Shown here piece by piece: positions 48,331-61,248 of a stretch of DNA of 64,000 bases. Made by a program: the position numbers and the translations under genes. Each line of letters begins with the position of its first letter. Position 1 is the stretch's first letter. The notes under the pieces are model-generated. The model did not search any database, had not been told where the DNA came from, and saw only the letters and a program-made list of their open reading frames with translations. Source of the DNA: Cymbidium sinense (lineage: Eukaryota; Streptophyta; Magnoliopsida; Asparagales; Orchidaceae); contig JAKCPB010000045.1 of NCBI GenBank assembly GCA_021442155.1, forward strand, positions 310,001-374,000, read 5' to 3'.

Positions 48331-49462
48331 ATAAAAATAATCCCCGAGTGTGGCCTTTATCCTTTTAAAGATTGAAGCACTAATCCTTAAAAATTTTATG
48401 CCAAGATTTAAATGGATAATCGAACTTTTTCAATCTTAATATGAAATTTAAAATTTACTTAAAAGCTTAGCAGCTGGATAGGTGATTTAAAATGTTTTAA
48501 AATGCTATTACTATACTTTTAAAATTAGCTGTTTAACTCAACAATCCGCTTTATATTATTTAATTTATTTGAGTTAGATTTAAAAATAGTTAAATAAATC
48601 TAAACATTTTATTTGAATTAAATTTCAAAATAGTTAAATAAATCTACAATTTTAATTTGAATTAAACTTAAAAATAGTTGAATAAATCTACGTATTTCAT
48701 TTTCATGAAATATTTGAAATTGTATCTTATTTAAAAGCATTTACATATATATCATATAATATATGTATATATATATCTCTAATATCTAAATTTAAATATT
48801 TACATGAATAACATTTAAATTTTTCATGTCACATCAAAAATATTATTATATTATTACTTTAAAAAAAAAAAGAATTCATAATTAAAACATTAAAAATATA
48901 AATAATTAAATATTAAGCTTAGTGTATTAGATATATAAATATAAAAGAATTATATGTTATATATGTAAATTTTTAAAAAATTAAATATACAGCTTTATCA
49001 TTGTTGCTAGAAATAAAAATGAAGAATTAAACTAATTCTGTCAATTAAGTTCAAAATATCAAAGTAAAAAAATAAAAATTTATATAATTTTTATCAAGAT
49101 TTTTTATTTTGTCGTTATTAAAATGAAATATTCTTTAAGTTAATAGAATACTTTCTCAGGTTTAGATCATAGAATCAGAATGATATCTAATTAAATAATA
49201 GGATTATACATTAATGATTATAAAAAATCATGATAATAAGTTAATAATTATATTTTTTTTTGTTTAATAGTTTGGAAAAATGCGTGTAGTGAGAATTAAA
49301 AATGGCGGTCAAACAAATTTTGAATTTATTTATTATGAATTAATTAATCTGCTCGTCAACTTTTTAAAAGGAACGTTCTGAATAAAACAACGTCGCGAAT
49401 TAATGCAAAGGGTATTCAAATTTATGTTTCCAATACCATAAATGTCGCCGCTCAGCCACGAA

Positions 49463-49469
<7 letters not shown>

Positions 49470-49501
<32 letters not shown>
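49470..49501. repeat. (TA)n microsatellite
   Basis: About sixteen TA units. Confidence 0.93.
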
Positions 49502-49505
<4 letters not shown>

Positions 49506-49696
49506 CTTTGACTTTTTTCTTTCCTGGGAAGCGTTGGAATTGAATAATTAAAAATTTACATAAGGGCAAAATTATAAGATATATTATCCTTCTGTGCGTT
49601 AAGTTTTTAAATTTTTTTTTTTAAATTTCCAAAAAAGGGAAGAGAGAGTTATTATAATAATAATTAATATTATAAATTCATATTTTAAATATTTAG

Positions 49697-49698
<2 letters not shown>

Positions 49699-49748
<50 letters not shown>
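49699..49748. repeat. (TAA)n microsatellite
   Basis: About sixteen ATA/TAA units without interruption. Confidence 0.93.
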
Positions 49749-50321
49749 TCTAATGATATATCTTTTTCTTGCCCATTTATTCATTTCATTTCAATCATAT
49801 ATTTTAATTGACCAAGACACCAAATATATTTTAGAAGTATCTTTTCTTCGCCTTTTTTTTTTCATTAGTTATCGTTTACTATTACTTAAAAATTAAATAA
49901 ATAAACAAATCCTGTTTTGTATGCAATAAATAACAAGAAATGCTATCACTTAAGGCAATGCATGCAATGAATTATAATGTGAAATAATAATAGCATAAAT
50001 TTTATATTCGTCAAGTTTATTTTGAATTTTGATATGAATATAATAATATAGACTATTTTAATTTAATGGTTAAAAGTTTAAATTCCCTCAATATCCAAAT
50101 AAATAAACAAAATATAAATTTATATCAATTAGTTCTATAGGATAGTTTTTATTCAAAATCAATTTGATATCTAAATTAAATTTACAATAGAAAATATAGA
50201 TTATAATATCCAAATTAAAATTTTGATCACGATTAAATTCAAATATTACATATAATTAATATTATACTTATTTTAAATCATATCTAAAATTTAAAATCCA
50301 CTTTGTGCGTCCAAGAAAATT

Positions 50322-51107
50322 TGTGAGAATAAAACTTCTGCGCTTTGTATGGAAATCCACGTCTAGATAGTTGAAAGAATTAAAATTTCATGATTTTTAT
50401 GTTGAAAAATCCCAGAAAGAGGAGAAAAAATTACGGGAACTTGCCCAGTAAACATGCTCCACTATATATCTATTTTGTAATACAAAGTTTAAATCTTTCT
50501 GATAATGTGATTACAAGATCTTATATAAGAAATCATGATAATGAGAATTCCAGAATCAGGTTACAATAGTTATCGGCGATAAATGCATAGCGTTGTTGGT
50601 GGCGGTCGATGGCGATAATAGCAACGATAAATGATATGGCGGTGATCTCTGAACTTAGGTCTCTCTCTCAAGTTCACTTCCTTCCTCCTTTATGACAAGA
50701 ATGAGGTCTTATTTATAGGATTTTGAAAGAGGTATTTTGGTCAATGTAGCCACAATCTCAAAGCACTTTATTGGACGGTTCGTATTGATTCATTTGATCA
50801 TAAATAATTTTTTGATGATTTGACCATTCAAATAACCTTCGATTTGACTGATATTAGGCTCGTTGGATTCATCTCGTCAAGTTGCTCGATTCTACTAAAG
50901 CATGTCAAATTTGGAAGTCATTTGATCATCCAGTAAGCGTTTTGAAATTTTATATATGTACTTTTTGCTTTATTTGAAATTTAATTTGGAAGATTTATTT
51001 CTCTAGCGTTATTGAACTTCACTCGAGTCGTTTAATTTGATTATATGCTTTAACTTTAGAACCGTGCTTGATTTATAAATTTTAAAGGGATGATAAAATT
51101 TATTTCA
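50322..51107 (-). repeat. LTR-like repeat, left copy
   Basis: This matches 61249-61954 over nearly its whole length in the same orientation and begins with TG and ends with CA. Read on the minus strand it has a TATAAAT-like box (near 50708-50718), then the phrase ACTGGGCAAG and TTCTGGGATTTTTC near its end. That is the pattern of a plant Copia LTR. No primer-binding site, polypurine tract or flanking duplication was found. Confidence 0.62.
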
Positions 51108-51275
51108 TCCAAAAATATATTAAAAAAAAATCACTTTAGCTAAAATTTATTAGGATTTTTAATATATATATATATATATATGTATTGATTTATTTATTTA
51201 TTAATAAAATCACTTTGGCATTTGGTTTGAAAGAGAAGAGGTCATGGGCCCCAATTTTTTTTTGTCATTTGCCAT

Positions 51276-51299
51276 GAGAGAGAGAGAGAGAGAGAGAGA
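51276..51299. repeat. (GA)n microsatellite
   Basis: Twelve uninterrupted GA units. Confidence 0.93.
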
Positions 51300-51425
51300 C
51301 GTAAAGACTTTTTTTTTATGAAGAATATAAAGAAATTTTTTTAATGAAGAATATAAAGAGTTTTTTTTTTTTAACGAGGAATGTGAAGAGTTTTTTTATG
51401 AGGAATGTGAAGAAATATTTTTATT
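51300..51425. repeat. Minisatellite of T-run plus GAAGAATATAAAGA-type units
   Basis: About four diverged units of some 30-36 bases. Each has a run of T followed by (A)TGA(A/G)GAAT(A/G)T(A/G)AAGA. Confidence 0.75.
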
Positions 51426-51453
51426 TATTTAAAATATGAATAATTTTCTCTTT

Positions 51454-51455
<2 letters not shown>

Positions 51456-51489
<34 letters not shown>
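51456..51489. repeat. (TA)n microsatellite
   Basis: Seventeen TA units. Confidence 0.93.
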
Positions 51490-51493
<4 letters not shown>

Positions 51494-52249
51494 ATCAAGA
51501 GTTCTCTTCTTTTAGTTTTATTATTTTTTAAAAGAAGATTAAGAGTCAATTTTCAAGTATAAATATCCTCAAAAGGGTAAGGAAAAACTCACACATTATT
51601 TTCTCTTTTTTAGCCCAGATGACGCTATAGATTAACTCCCTCATGGGCTCTGACTCACGATTTTGATTCCACTTGGTTGGGCACCGCGTCTCAATTGACT
51701 GATGTCTTCCAAGTTTGTTGACCTCATTTTTGGGGTGAGTTGTCAACTTCCTCATCATAGATCTAAGACACTTATAGACACTTAGAGCTCCTTAATTTTA
51801 AAGACACTTCTAGTGATTAGGTGAATACTTAACCTAAGCCTAAAGACTTATAAGGGTTAGCCATATGGATAGGTCATGCCTTAGGGACTAAGGGAAACTT
51901 GCCTACCCTATAGGCTAAACCCAATTCATGCTTTCCTTCTCAAACCAAACCTCAAATTCATGCCAAATACAAACTAAAGTTTCAAGACTCATAATCAATC
52001 CCATGATCAAATCCAAGCTCAAAAGTTTTCCATGAACTTTATGATTGAATTCAAAACCCTTTCTAAGCCCTTTGATTTCATCTTATGGATTTAGCCTTAA
52101 TCAAGTTCAAATCAGTCCCAATTCATTTGATTTTCTCAAATATCAATTCAATCCTTCAATCAAACTATCAACTTCCAATTCAAATCCAACTTTAAATGAT
52201 TCAATCACAAAATCAAATTTAAGTTCCAAAATTCCTTCATAAGCCATAT

Positions 52250-53850
52250 GACCCATTCTCATAAACTTAGCTAAATCTCCACCTAAGTCATCCCAGACTT
52301 AATTGATTTCTTTATAAATAAATTATTCCTTTATTTATATTCATAACTATAAATGAAACCCATACTTAAATGACCAAAATCAAATCAAACTAAATCAAAC
52401 CAAGCCAAGACCTTTCTTAAGTCATATGGACCTACCTCCATAAGCTTAACCAAATCTTAACCCAAATCAACCCAAAATCAGTTGGTTTCTTTATGAATCA
52501 ATAATTTCTTCATTTATATTCATAAATATAAATGAAACACACCTTTTAATGATCAAAAATAAATCAAACTAAATTGATGCTCTTCTTAGCCTTTTTGACA
52601 TACATCCTTAAGCTTGGTCAAATTTGCTTCCAAATCACTCCATACTGAAATGATTTTCTCATGAATCATTTATATCTTCATTTATATTCATAAATATAAA
52701 TGAAATATAAATTCAAATAGCCAAAACCAAATCCAAAATCAAACCAAAATCCAATTTATACCCTTTAAGCTAATTTATTGGACTTAACCAAAATCCACCT
52801 ATACCAAGCCAAAGCCAAATGATTTTCTATTGAATCAATCATTATTTCAATCTTCTATCCAAATATAAATGAAACCTATAATTCTCAAACTAAACTCAAG
52901 TCAACCCAAGTCAAGCCCAAGTTAGCCCATTTAGCTTGAAAACTTCAAATGAGCCAAAATCCATTGGACTCCAAATTAATTGCAGTTGAATTATATTTCA
53001 ATCTTAGGCTCATATATAAGTTCAACTAAACTTGAATCAAGCCAAAACTAAGCCAATTGACCTATTTAGGTCCACTTGACCCAAAGTGGCATAAAGGAAC
53101 TTTTTGAGTCAAGTTCTAATCTAACCCAAAATGGATTGAACTGAGCCCATCTAAGCTTCATATCATGATCAATAATCATCCTAGGATGATCAAACACATT
53201 GAATTAGGTCAAATCAAGTCAACATTTAGCCCAAATGAAACTTAAACTAGCCAAAATCCACTATACACCAAATTATTTGAAACCATTGATTCATACTAAC
53301 TCATGATCAATGATTGAACATGACTTGACACTCAATTGAGCCAAACCAAGTCCAATTGACCATTTAACCCAAGTTGATCCAAATTGGCCTAAAAAGCCAA
53401 AATGGGCCAAATCATAATCTAACTCAAATTGATTGCAACCAATTGCTCAAGTTCATTTCAATTTGATCATTGAACTTGACAAAAGCCATAATTGAGCCCA
53501 ATTTGACCAATTGGTCAACTTGACCCAACCTAGCCCAAATTGACCTAAAGGGTTAAATTGACCAAAATCCAAATTAAATCCAAATTGATTCAAATCAAAA
53601 CCTACAATTATTTTCAATTAACCAATTGAACATGAATTAACACCCAACCCAAGCCAATTTAGCTAATTTGGTCAAATTAGTCAACTTAGCCCATTTGACC
53701 TATATGAATCCACATGAGCCAAAATCAAACCTAGGCCTAATTAATTGAAACCACTTGAACTAAAACTCTTCAAATCATAATTTAAACATAATTTGACCAA
53801 TTAGTCAACCCAACCCAACATGACCCAATATGAACACATTTGATTAAATG
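52250..53850. repeat. Decayed tandem array, unit about 150-180 bp
   Basis: The marker AAATGAAAC (or AAATGAAAT) occurs at 52351, 52530, 52698 and 52867, spaced 179, 168 and 169, each after a small palindrome around TTTATATTCATAAATATAAA. Related but weaker units continue to about 53770, where CCAAATTGACC and GAACATGA-type words recur every 150-160 bases. The strand is rich in A and C and poor in G. No coding. Confidence 0.7.
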
Positions 53851-55190
53851 AAGTCAAAACTCATAAAACCAACCCTTGGGACCTTGGGGGCTGACCTAAC
53901 CCGACCCAAACCCATCCTAGATCAGCCCAAAATTAGCCCAAACCCATTGGGAGCCAAGTCTAACACAAATCCTCCATGGATCGTCTCCCACATTAGATTC
54001 TTTTCTCATATAAAAAAGTTTACTATTCATTTTACCTTGGTAGCCTCACTCATCCAAATGAGGCATCACCTAAACTTCTTAGCCCACTCTAAAAGGGGTA
54101 GGACTTGCCATGGATCAAAGGGAAGTGAGCCAACTCATCTTCCTTACAAATCGAGCACCCAAAGGATCAAGAGAAGGAGATCAGCCTATATCAACCTTGG
54201 AGCCTCCTGCCATGGATTCTTCTAATCCAAACGAGCCATGTGGACATGATGGCAACAATCTAGAGCATTGGCGGCGGCTGTCTGGCAAAAAATGAGAATC
54301 AATCCCGTCCATCCACCACAACAAACCGAGGGGTATACCCCCTCAATTCACACGGGAAATGCATCGATTCAAATCGTGAGAGCTTCCCAGTGTGATTTTG
54401 AACCTCCTTGCAATCCCCAGATCCATCCCAAGCTCTCCTCTTTCGGCATTTCTCCTCCCAGTTCGAAACTGAAAAAGGGCACTCCATTCCCGATTCCAAC
54501 TGCCTCATTTTTCAATCAAAACTAAATTCTTCTTAAACACACCTTCCATGCACCTCGTCGAAGCTATCCAAGTTGTTTCCCAAGCTCCAAAGCCACAACA
54601 GGTGGGACTTCGATCACCGCCGAGCTCCATAGTGATAGAAGTTGATCCACCGAGTGAACTAAGAGGAATTGGCTTGTGTGATACTCAACAGGGCATCATC
54701 TCTACTAGACGAAGCTACCTCTATCGATCCCACCACCGGTCTTGAGCTATGGTGAGATAATTTCTCAAAATCATAGATATAAAAAATTTTTGGTTGGTCT
54801 TTTGTGAAGAAAATTCACATGCGAGCCCATCCTAGCTATTGGATCCTTATGGTTCCCTCGCGCGAAGGTGGGTTGATTTTGGAGTGAATTCGAGCTCGGG
54901 TGAGCTCAGATCGAGTGATCCATGGTGGACAGACTCTGTTATTCGTCGCTCGTGGGAAGGATGATCATGGGTCGTCCGTTCCACATGATTGGAACATACA
55001 ACTCTGATCAGATCACGCTAGATCCATCTATTTTCACCTTTACACCACGGTTTATCTACCGCACGATCTAAGATGGGATGGCCAATCAATACGCATCCGC
55101 GTGATTTGATTCGGTCGATGTGACAACTTAAATAGCTAATCCTACGGCGTCCGCGTGGAAGCGTGCGCGTCGGTACATGGTGCCGGAGAT
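53851..55190. other. Moderately GC-rich stretch without a recognised gene
   Basis: Three overlapping plus-strand frames (53848-54225, 54110-54295, 54268-54525) and one at 54548-54745 lie here, but none has a domain I know. A TATA-like CATATAAAAAA lies at 54007. CG-rich words occur at 54850-55180. It could be the leader of an old retrotransposon. Confidence 0.35.
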
Positions 55191-56740
55191 TAGGTTTAAT
55201 TAAGGCTATTTAATATATTTTTAAGGCTGAAACTTCAATAATTCATAACTAATTCTAGAAAAATCTAAAAAATATAAATAATGACTCATTTTAAAGGTAT
55301 TCTAGAGGGGAATCATTAAAATTATTCTTAGAATAGTAATTTTAGCTTAATTAGAGTTTAATTAAAATTTTAATTAGCCTAATTACTCCCTAATTAATTA
55401 ACCAAATAATTTCAAACTTTCTGAGAATATTTAGGAGGATGACCTCTGCCTCCCCTACTTTTCTTAGAATTTATTAGTTGATTAATTAGAAAAATTAATT
55501 GTTTGAGCTTTAATTACTTTTTTTAACTTAATTAAGTGATAATTAAGTATGTGAATAGTATTAATCAATAAATTGGATTACTTAATCACTGTTGAATAGT
55601 GGAGAGACTTGGGGAATTGGATTTGGATCTCCTTCATAACCTTTCCCCTAAGTTTCCTTCTCTTTTTCAACCAAAATGCTAATTAATGATTAATAACAAA
55701 TTAATGAATTAATTAGTTAAATTGAAACTCAAATCATGCCAAATCATGTTTAATTGAATGAGAGGGTTTATGGAATTAGGTTAGAACCTCTTTTCCAACC
55801 TTTTCCCCTTTAAACTTTCATTTCAAAGGATAATCAATTAAATTTGGTAATTAAGAAAAGAGAAAAGAGAAATGGATTAATGTCTTGATTAACTTAATTA
55901 AAAGGGGAATTTCATTGATTTCTCTTAATTGATCCATGGGTAGAGCTTTAGGTGTTCAATAACTTAAAAAGAGTTAATGAAATTATGGTTAGCTCATATG
56001 TGTGAGAAAATCATAAAAGTAATTAAGTAAGTTCTTAAGCTTAATTAATTAATAATTATAAGCTAATTGCATTAGAACCCTTTCATTTCATAAGAGCATT
56101 GCTATTTACTTTTCAATTCATTTACATATTGGCTCACAATCATTTAATTGATTATCTTAGAGTAATATATGTAAGGGTTAATTAATTGATCTAATTCACA
56201 CCTTAACTTAATTAATCTATAAATTAATTTAATTGTTTTTCATTAAATAAAATTAACTCACACATAGGAAAAATGATTATAATTAAACACTTCTTCTCAC
56301 ATTTCTTAAATCAAATCAAACATGAAATTAAAAATGACATTAAGAAATTTCAGTTTATTTTAAATAAGCTTATTTAATATGATTGTCCTTAGGAATTAAT
56401 TGGATTGAATGAAATCATATGCTTATGTCTTTTCATTTCTTTCCAATCACATTAAATATTGTATGTCACTTGATTCATGCATTCATCTATTGTAAAATTA
56501 ATTAAAATTAAATGATTTCCTTTATATTAAGCTTGTATGTGTTGATTTTAATTAATATAAATATGACTATTATCATTATTAAATCCAAATCTAATTTCCA
56601 AAACTTATAAATGAATGATTATATGTGCCATGAATGCTAGTTATAAATACATAGGAGATGTATGTGATTTTAGCTTAAGTGTATGAAGTGAAGTTTCTTT
56701 TCATTCATTCATGTATTGATTCATGTAAGTAAGAAAGTTA
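55191..56740. other. AT-rich intergenic DNA
   Basis: Dominated by TTAATTAA-type words; no gene or clear repeat unit. Confidence 0.45.
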
Positions 56741-57340
56741 ATGGGTTTATAGCTTAGATATCCCGGGAATATGAGGCTTCAAGGAGGTCATTTGATTATC
56801 TCACTTTCCTAGTTTAACAATAGCACGTACTCCGTTTGATTTCATTCTTACATACTTCAATACTAGAATTTAGATAAGACTTTATTCTATATGCATAAAT
56901 ATCTCAAAAAGTATAACTTTAGCATGGTTTTCTGCTCTTATAGTTACTTATACATTCATGTGTATTTAAGAATAGTGTGTATATCTAGTCTGGATATTCT
57001 GGGAATGCAAGGTTTGAAGTAGCCCCAATGAGGTCTTTGCCTCACTCCCTTGGTTTAACAATGGAAATTATCCACTTAAAATTTTTATACACTTGTATGT
57101 GCATTTAGCTAATGAATGAAAATCACTTTTTTCTATTAAGAAAGACATGCATTCATATTTGTTCAAATGATTGAATCAATTGATCACATTGTTTAAAGTT
57201 TTCTTTCTTGTATTCATGTATATAAGCTTACATATATTTGAATGTAATGGGTATATAGTTTGGACATCCTAGGAACACGAGGCTTTAGCTAGTCCCAAGG
57301 AGGTCATTTGATTACCTCACTTCCCTGGTTAACAATGACA
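56741..57340. repeat. Three diverged tandem units, spacing about 230-260 bp
   Basis: The phrase GGTTTATAGCTTAGATATCC and its relatives occur at about 56742, 56971 and 57250. Each is followed by GGGAA-type sequence, GAGGTC, a pyrimidine-rich CTCACT(T/C)(C/T)C and GGTTTAACAATG. No coding. Confidence 0.75.
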
Positions 57341-59849
57341 TGTACCAATTTAATTTCACTCATATGTATTTTTATATAAAAATTTAGATAGAGCTTTAAA
57401 TTAATATGATAAAATGATCCAATCAAATGAAACATCTAAATTCCAAAAGTTCATGTTTACATCCATCATTTAAGTGTGCTAATGTACATTGCATGTATAG
57501 GTATGCTTATGATTTAATCATGTGCATGTTATATATGGTGAAAAAATTGAATGAATATGTGTCATGTGATAGTAATTAATTACAATTAATCTTAAGATAT
57601 CTTTCTTATTGAATGAGAATATTTAAAGTAAACCTAAACCTAGGATTAATTAAAACATGTAATAAGCCATTCACTAAAGAGAATTGATTAATTAATATGC
57701 CTTAGATGTGACTTAAGGTAGGGATAAAAGAGAGCAATCCTCTCTTTTTGTTCTCTTTACAACACTTAATTGTTAGGTGTAAACTAAATGGAATACAAGA
57801 AAATATTAAGTAAAAAAATTTCAAATCAATTAAACCACTTAAAGTGAAACCATCTTTTATAATTAAATTCTTTCATACTTAGAAAATCATAACAAAGCCT
57901 AGTTAAGGAGTACTACAAATACACACACTTTAGAATTAAGTCACCATTTATAGCTTTATGTTAGGGCGGTGTATGAAGAGATGTATATTTAGTTTTATGA
58001 TGCATTATTGTAGACTGAATGTTAGGGTGTATACTTCATAGACTGGATGGTAGGCCGTGATTAGCCTAATCATATTTTATGCAGTGGATTGTGCTTAAGG
58101 GGTGCTTAAAATAAATATAATTGCTCTCTTTTGTAAGTTGCTTAACCCCTAAACATAATCTAAATTAGGACAGGTGAGCTTGATTACTCACGTGTAGAGT
58201 GCTAAGTCCAAATTATTCATTTAGTTAGATTTACTTTTCCTAATTTAATATAATTTTGTAATAGAAATTAAGATTAGTGTTATGGGGGATTAGGATGAGC
58301 AGTGGTTGGAAGACTTTGCCTTGGGAGGCCCTGTGATGCCTTTGAAGCATGCAAATCCAAATGAAGAAATGAAGGAGATATGAAGAATGAAGATAAGAAG
58401 ACCCCCATACCATTTATTCATTTATAAATTATAATCATTCTTTCATATACCAGGTTGTATAAGGGTAGAACTCGTCTACCCATTTTTCTTTTGGGTTGTA
58501 CGGCGGCATCCGACCACACTAAACTTTTATTCTTTTGCCTTAGATTTATAAAATTCTTGATGTTATGTTTAAACTATGCAGTAGAAATAGTGTGCATTTT
58601 TCTAGTTTCTTTATGAATGGTGATTTAATGTGTGTATTGGATCAGATTAGGCTCTTAGAAAAAAAATTAATTTTTCAACCCCAACTATAACTCATAACTA
58701 AATTTTCTAAATAACTCATAATCTCACATAAAGCTCGGGCATTAAATCAAGATAATTAAAAAATTTAATAATCTCTTAGCTTAATATTGTATGTTTAATA
58801 TCATGCATTCATATTGCTTCACTCTTGCTAAGAGAGGGTTTCCATCACTGCACGATAGGGGAAGACTTGACCTTTGTGGATCTCCCCTGTGGTGGAAAAT
58901 ATCTCTTTCTCTCTAATTTAGCCCATAACTCATTTCATCATACATTTAGACATATAAAAATTCTACGACCTTTGTCAAAATGAAGAGTTCAAAATTAAAT
59001 AAAATTTGAAAAAATTTGCATTAGACTAAGTCATTGTTCATACGACTCATGCTCTAGTCTTTTAGAGAGTGCGTTTAAGGATTTTAATTTTTCTAAATAA
59101 TAACAACCCAACTATCTTAAAAAATCATATGACTTGACTACATTATTTTAAAGCATAGGAGGAGTTAGCTGGCTGCCACTCCAGGCGATTATAAGTCTAG
59201 TTGTCAGGTGGTTCACTCTCTCTTATGAAGGTAAACATTAGGCTATTTTCTTCGGGCTACAAGCATAAATCTTTATCTCTTAGGTATTTTCATAATATTG
59301 TATTATGGGATTATAAGTCTTAGACTAATAAAATTTTAACTCAAATAAATAAATCTCTTCAATTTTAAACATATAAAGTCAACCATATGGTAGATTAGAA
59401 TGCTCACTAGATTTCCTAGTATCATGAGCATTCCCTACTCATCTCCTTTTACTTCGATAATAAGTCTCTCTTTTTTATTTATCTTATTTGATTTTCTAAT
59501 ATAATCAATTTATTGATACTCATATCTTTAAAATCTTTGGAGATAATAATTGTATGCTTTAATCGAGAGTATTCTTAAGAAATTCACTTTTCTTGGATAT
59601 AACTATAAGGGCTCTCCTAGGAAACTTTAGAACAGTTTAATAAAACTACTTTATTCATCTATATAAAAGTGAAAAATCTTATATTAGAGACCCATCATGC
59701 CTTATTAGGTGATTAAGTCTATTATAGGGTGGTGATTTCTATCTTTCGAGATAGTGCATAATTCTTTGATGTTGTACCAGATCACTTCAATAAGTACACT
59801 CTCAGATCTACATGGTGTCCTCCATACACATATAAAAAATAAACACCAC
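57341..59849. other. AT-rich intergenic DNA
   Basis: No gene seen. Small local features are a repeated TTAGGGTGTATAC-like phrase near 57960-58040 and a CGGCGGCATCCGACC word near 58500. They may be fragments of an old retrotransposon, but I cannot identify it. Confidence 0.35.
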
Positions 59850-60170
59850 AAAGTTCTTTCAACTTTTTCTAAATCTTAGAATCCTCCACTGACTTGTATG
59901 TGATTATGACTCTATCGTGGCTCCAGTTCTCTGGTCACGGGTTTGGCCCGACATTGCACACATCCTAATGCTCAATGTGCTTTCACTTTCTTATCTTTGG
60001 TAGCCTCCACTTACCTATATAATGGTGTCGACCCCCCTCGTAGGCTCAGTTATCCCCGATCTTTTTGACTTGGTTAGGTGGCATACATAATTAGCTCTAG
60101 TGTGCTTCCACTTTTTCTCTTTGGTAGCCTCAATGACCATATGTAGTCGACTCCTCGTAGCTCCAGTTAA
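59850..60170. repeat. Tandem repeat, unit about 122 bp, about 2.5 copies
   Basis: The phrase GTGCTTTCACTTTCTTATCT (59979) and its relative GTGCTTCCACTTTTTCTCTT (60101) are about 122 bases apart, each followed by TTGGTAGCCTC and a GTCGAC word. A weaker first unit starts near 59855. Confidence 0.78.
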
Positions 60171-60289
60171 GATCGAGTTTTTAGACATTAGCGTCTCAAT
60201 TCCGATTATCTCTTATGGAATTAAGCCTTCAACATAAGGAGTATATATTTTTGTATTGTAAAGTTTTTACCCCCAATGACGAGGGTAAT

Positions 60290-60580
60290 CATATATTCTT
60301 TTTTATACTTTGACTTCAAAATTATTATGATTTATATATATTTCTTGAGATTTTTGGTATATTTGTATCTTAGCTTTGCTCACGAGATTTTTTTAATGTA
60401 CATATGCGAGACTTTTGCCTTAATATTTGATGTATGTACTTTCTGCTTTGCCTTCGAGATTTTGATATACTATACCTTCGAGATTTTATCTTCGAGATTT
60501 TGATGTACTTGTACCTTCTTTGCCTTTGAGATTTTTGATGTACAGTACCTTTTGAGATTTTGACTTAAGATTTTGATAAG
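60290..60580. repeat. Short minisatellite of TTCGAGATTTTGATGTAC-type units
   Basis: The word GAGATTTT is followed by TGATGTA-type sequence at least six times (near 60345, 60381, 60448, 60479, 60496 and 60526), with irregular spacing of 17-67 bases. Confidence 0.75.
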
Positions 60581-60689
60581 TGGAACCACTAAAACACTTG
60601 CTCTCTTGGAGTCTTCTAGTGAAGACATTATCCAGCTTCCTGAGCTTCCTTAAGCGTGCTTTCAGGCGAGAATCCATAAATTTTTTTGA

Positions 60690-60900
60690 CTATCAGTTAT
60701 TTCAGTATTACTCGATGACATTTAACCTGTGTGGTAGAGGTCAATAGTTTTAATTGTCATCTGAGGTTATTTTGTCAAAGTATGACGTTAACCTGTGTGA
60801 AAGAGGTTAACCATTTTGATTCATCCGAGATTATTTGTCAGAGTATTACTCGATGATATTAACCTGTGTGGAAACATCCGTTTGAGGTTGTAATCAAAGT
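60690..60900. repeat. Minisatellite, unit about 66-71 bp, three copies
   Basis: AACCTGTGTG occurs at 60724, 60790 and 60861, each preceded by (A)GTAT(TACTCG)ATGA-type sequence and followed by GAGGTTA-type sequence. Confidence 0.85.
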
Positions 60901-61248
60901 TGCTCCTGATTTTTACCTTTTTTATGAGTATGATTGAATAATCACAATTTGCAAAGCTATCTCATTTTTTGTCAATGTTGAAATTACTCCCCATTATTGA
61001 CTTACTTCTCGAATTGATAATCAATTAGATATCCAGAATATTGATTTGGATGATCTTTTGAGATTAAGAATTGTCCCCCAGTTTTCAACAAAAGCTGAAG
61101 GATTGGAGTGTGATAAATCTTCATTATTTTTGTGTTCCTCCAAAGTAAGATTTTCTCCATCATATAGATGGTCTTTCTCATGAAATCATTGTATATTGTG
61201 AAGATGTAAATGAAATATTTCACATCGATTGTCAAGCGTCTTAAAACT

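Larger units (their letters stand above)
48331..50321. other. AT-rich intergenic DNA
   Basis: No gene recognised. The motif TAGTTAAATAAATCTA recurs in three diverged copies at about 48585, 48635 and 48677, spaced about 40-50 bases. Two microsatellites are listed separately. Confidence 0.45.
51108..52249. other. Low-complexity stretch with short repeats
   Basis: This contains two TA microsatellites (51163-51181 and 51456-51489), a (GA)n run (51276-51299) and a T-rich minisatellite (51300-51420). The rest is AT-rich, and short ORFs (51546-51758 minus, 52045-52242 plus) show no family resemblance. Confidence 0.5.

Noticed and set aside
54110..54745. Overlapping small plus frames as exons of one gene
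   Set aside because: The frames do not join at good splice sites and share no family resemblance.
60690..60900. CRISPR-like array of 66-71 base units
   Set aside because: The repeats are diverged with no constant repeat/unique spacer alternation, and the sequence is from a plant nucleus. It is a minisatellite.
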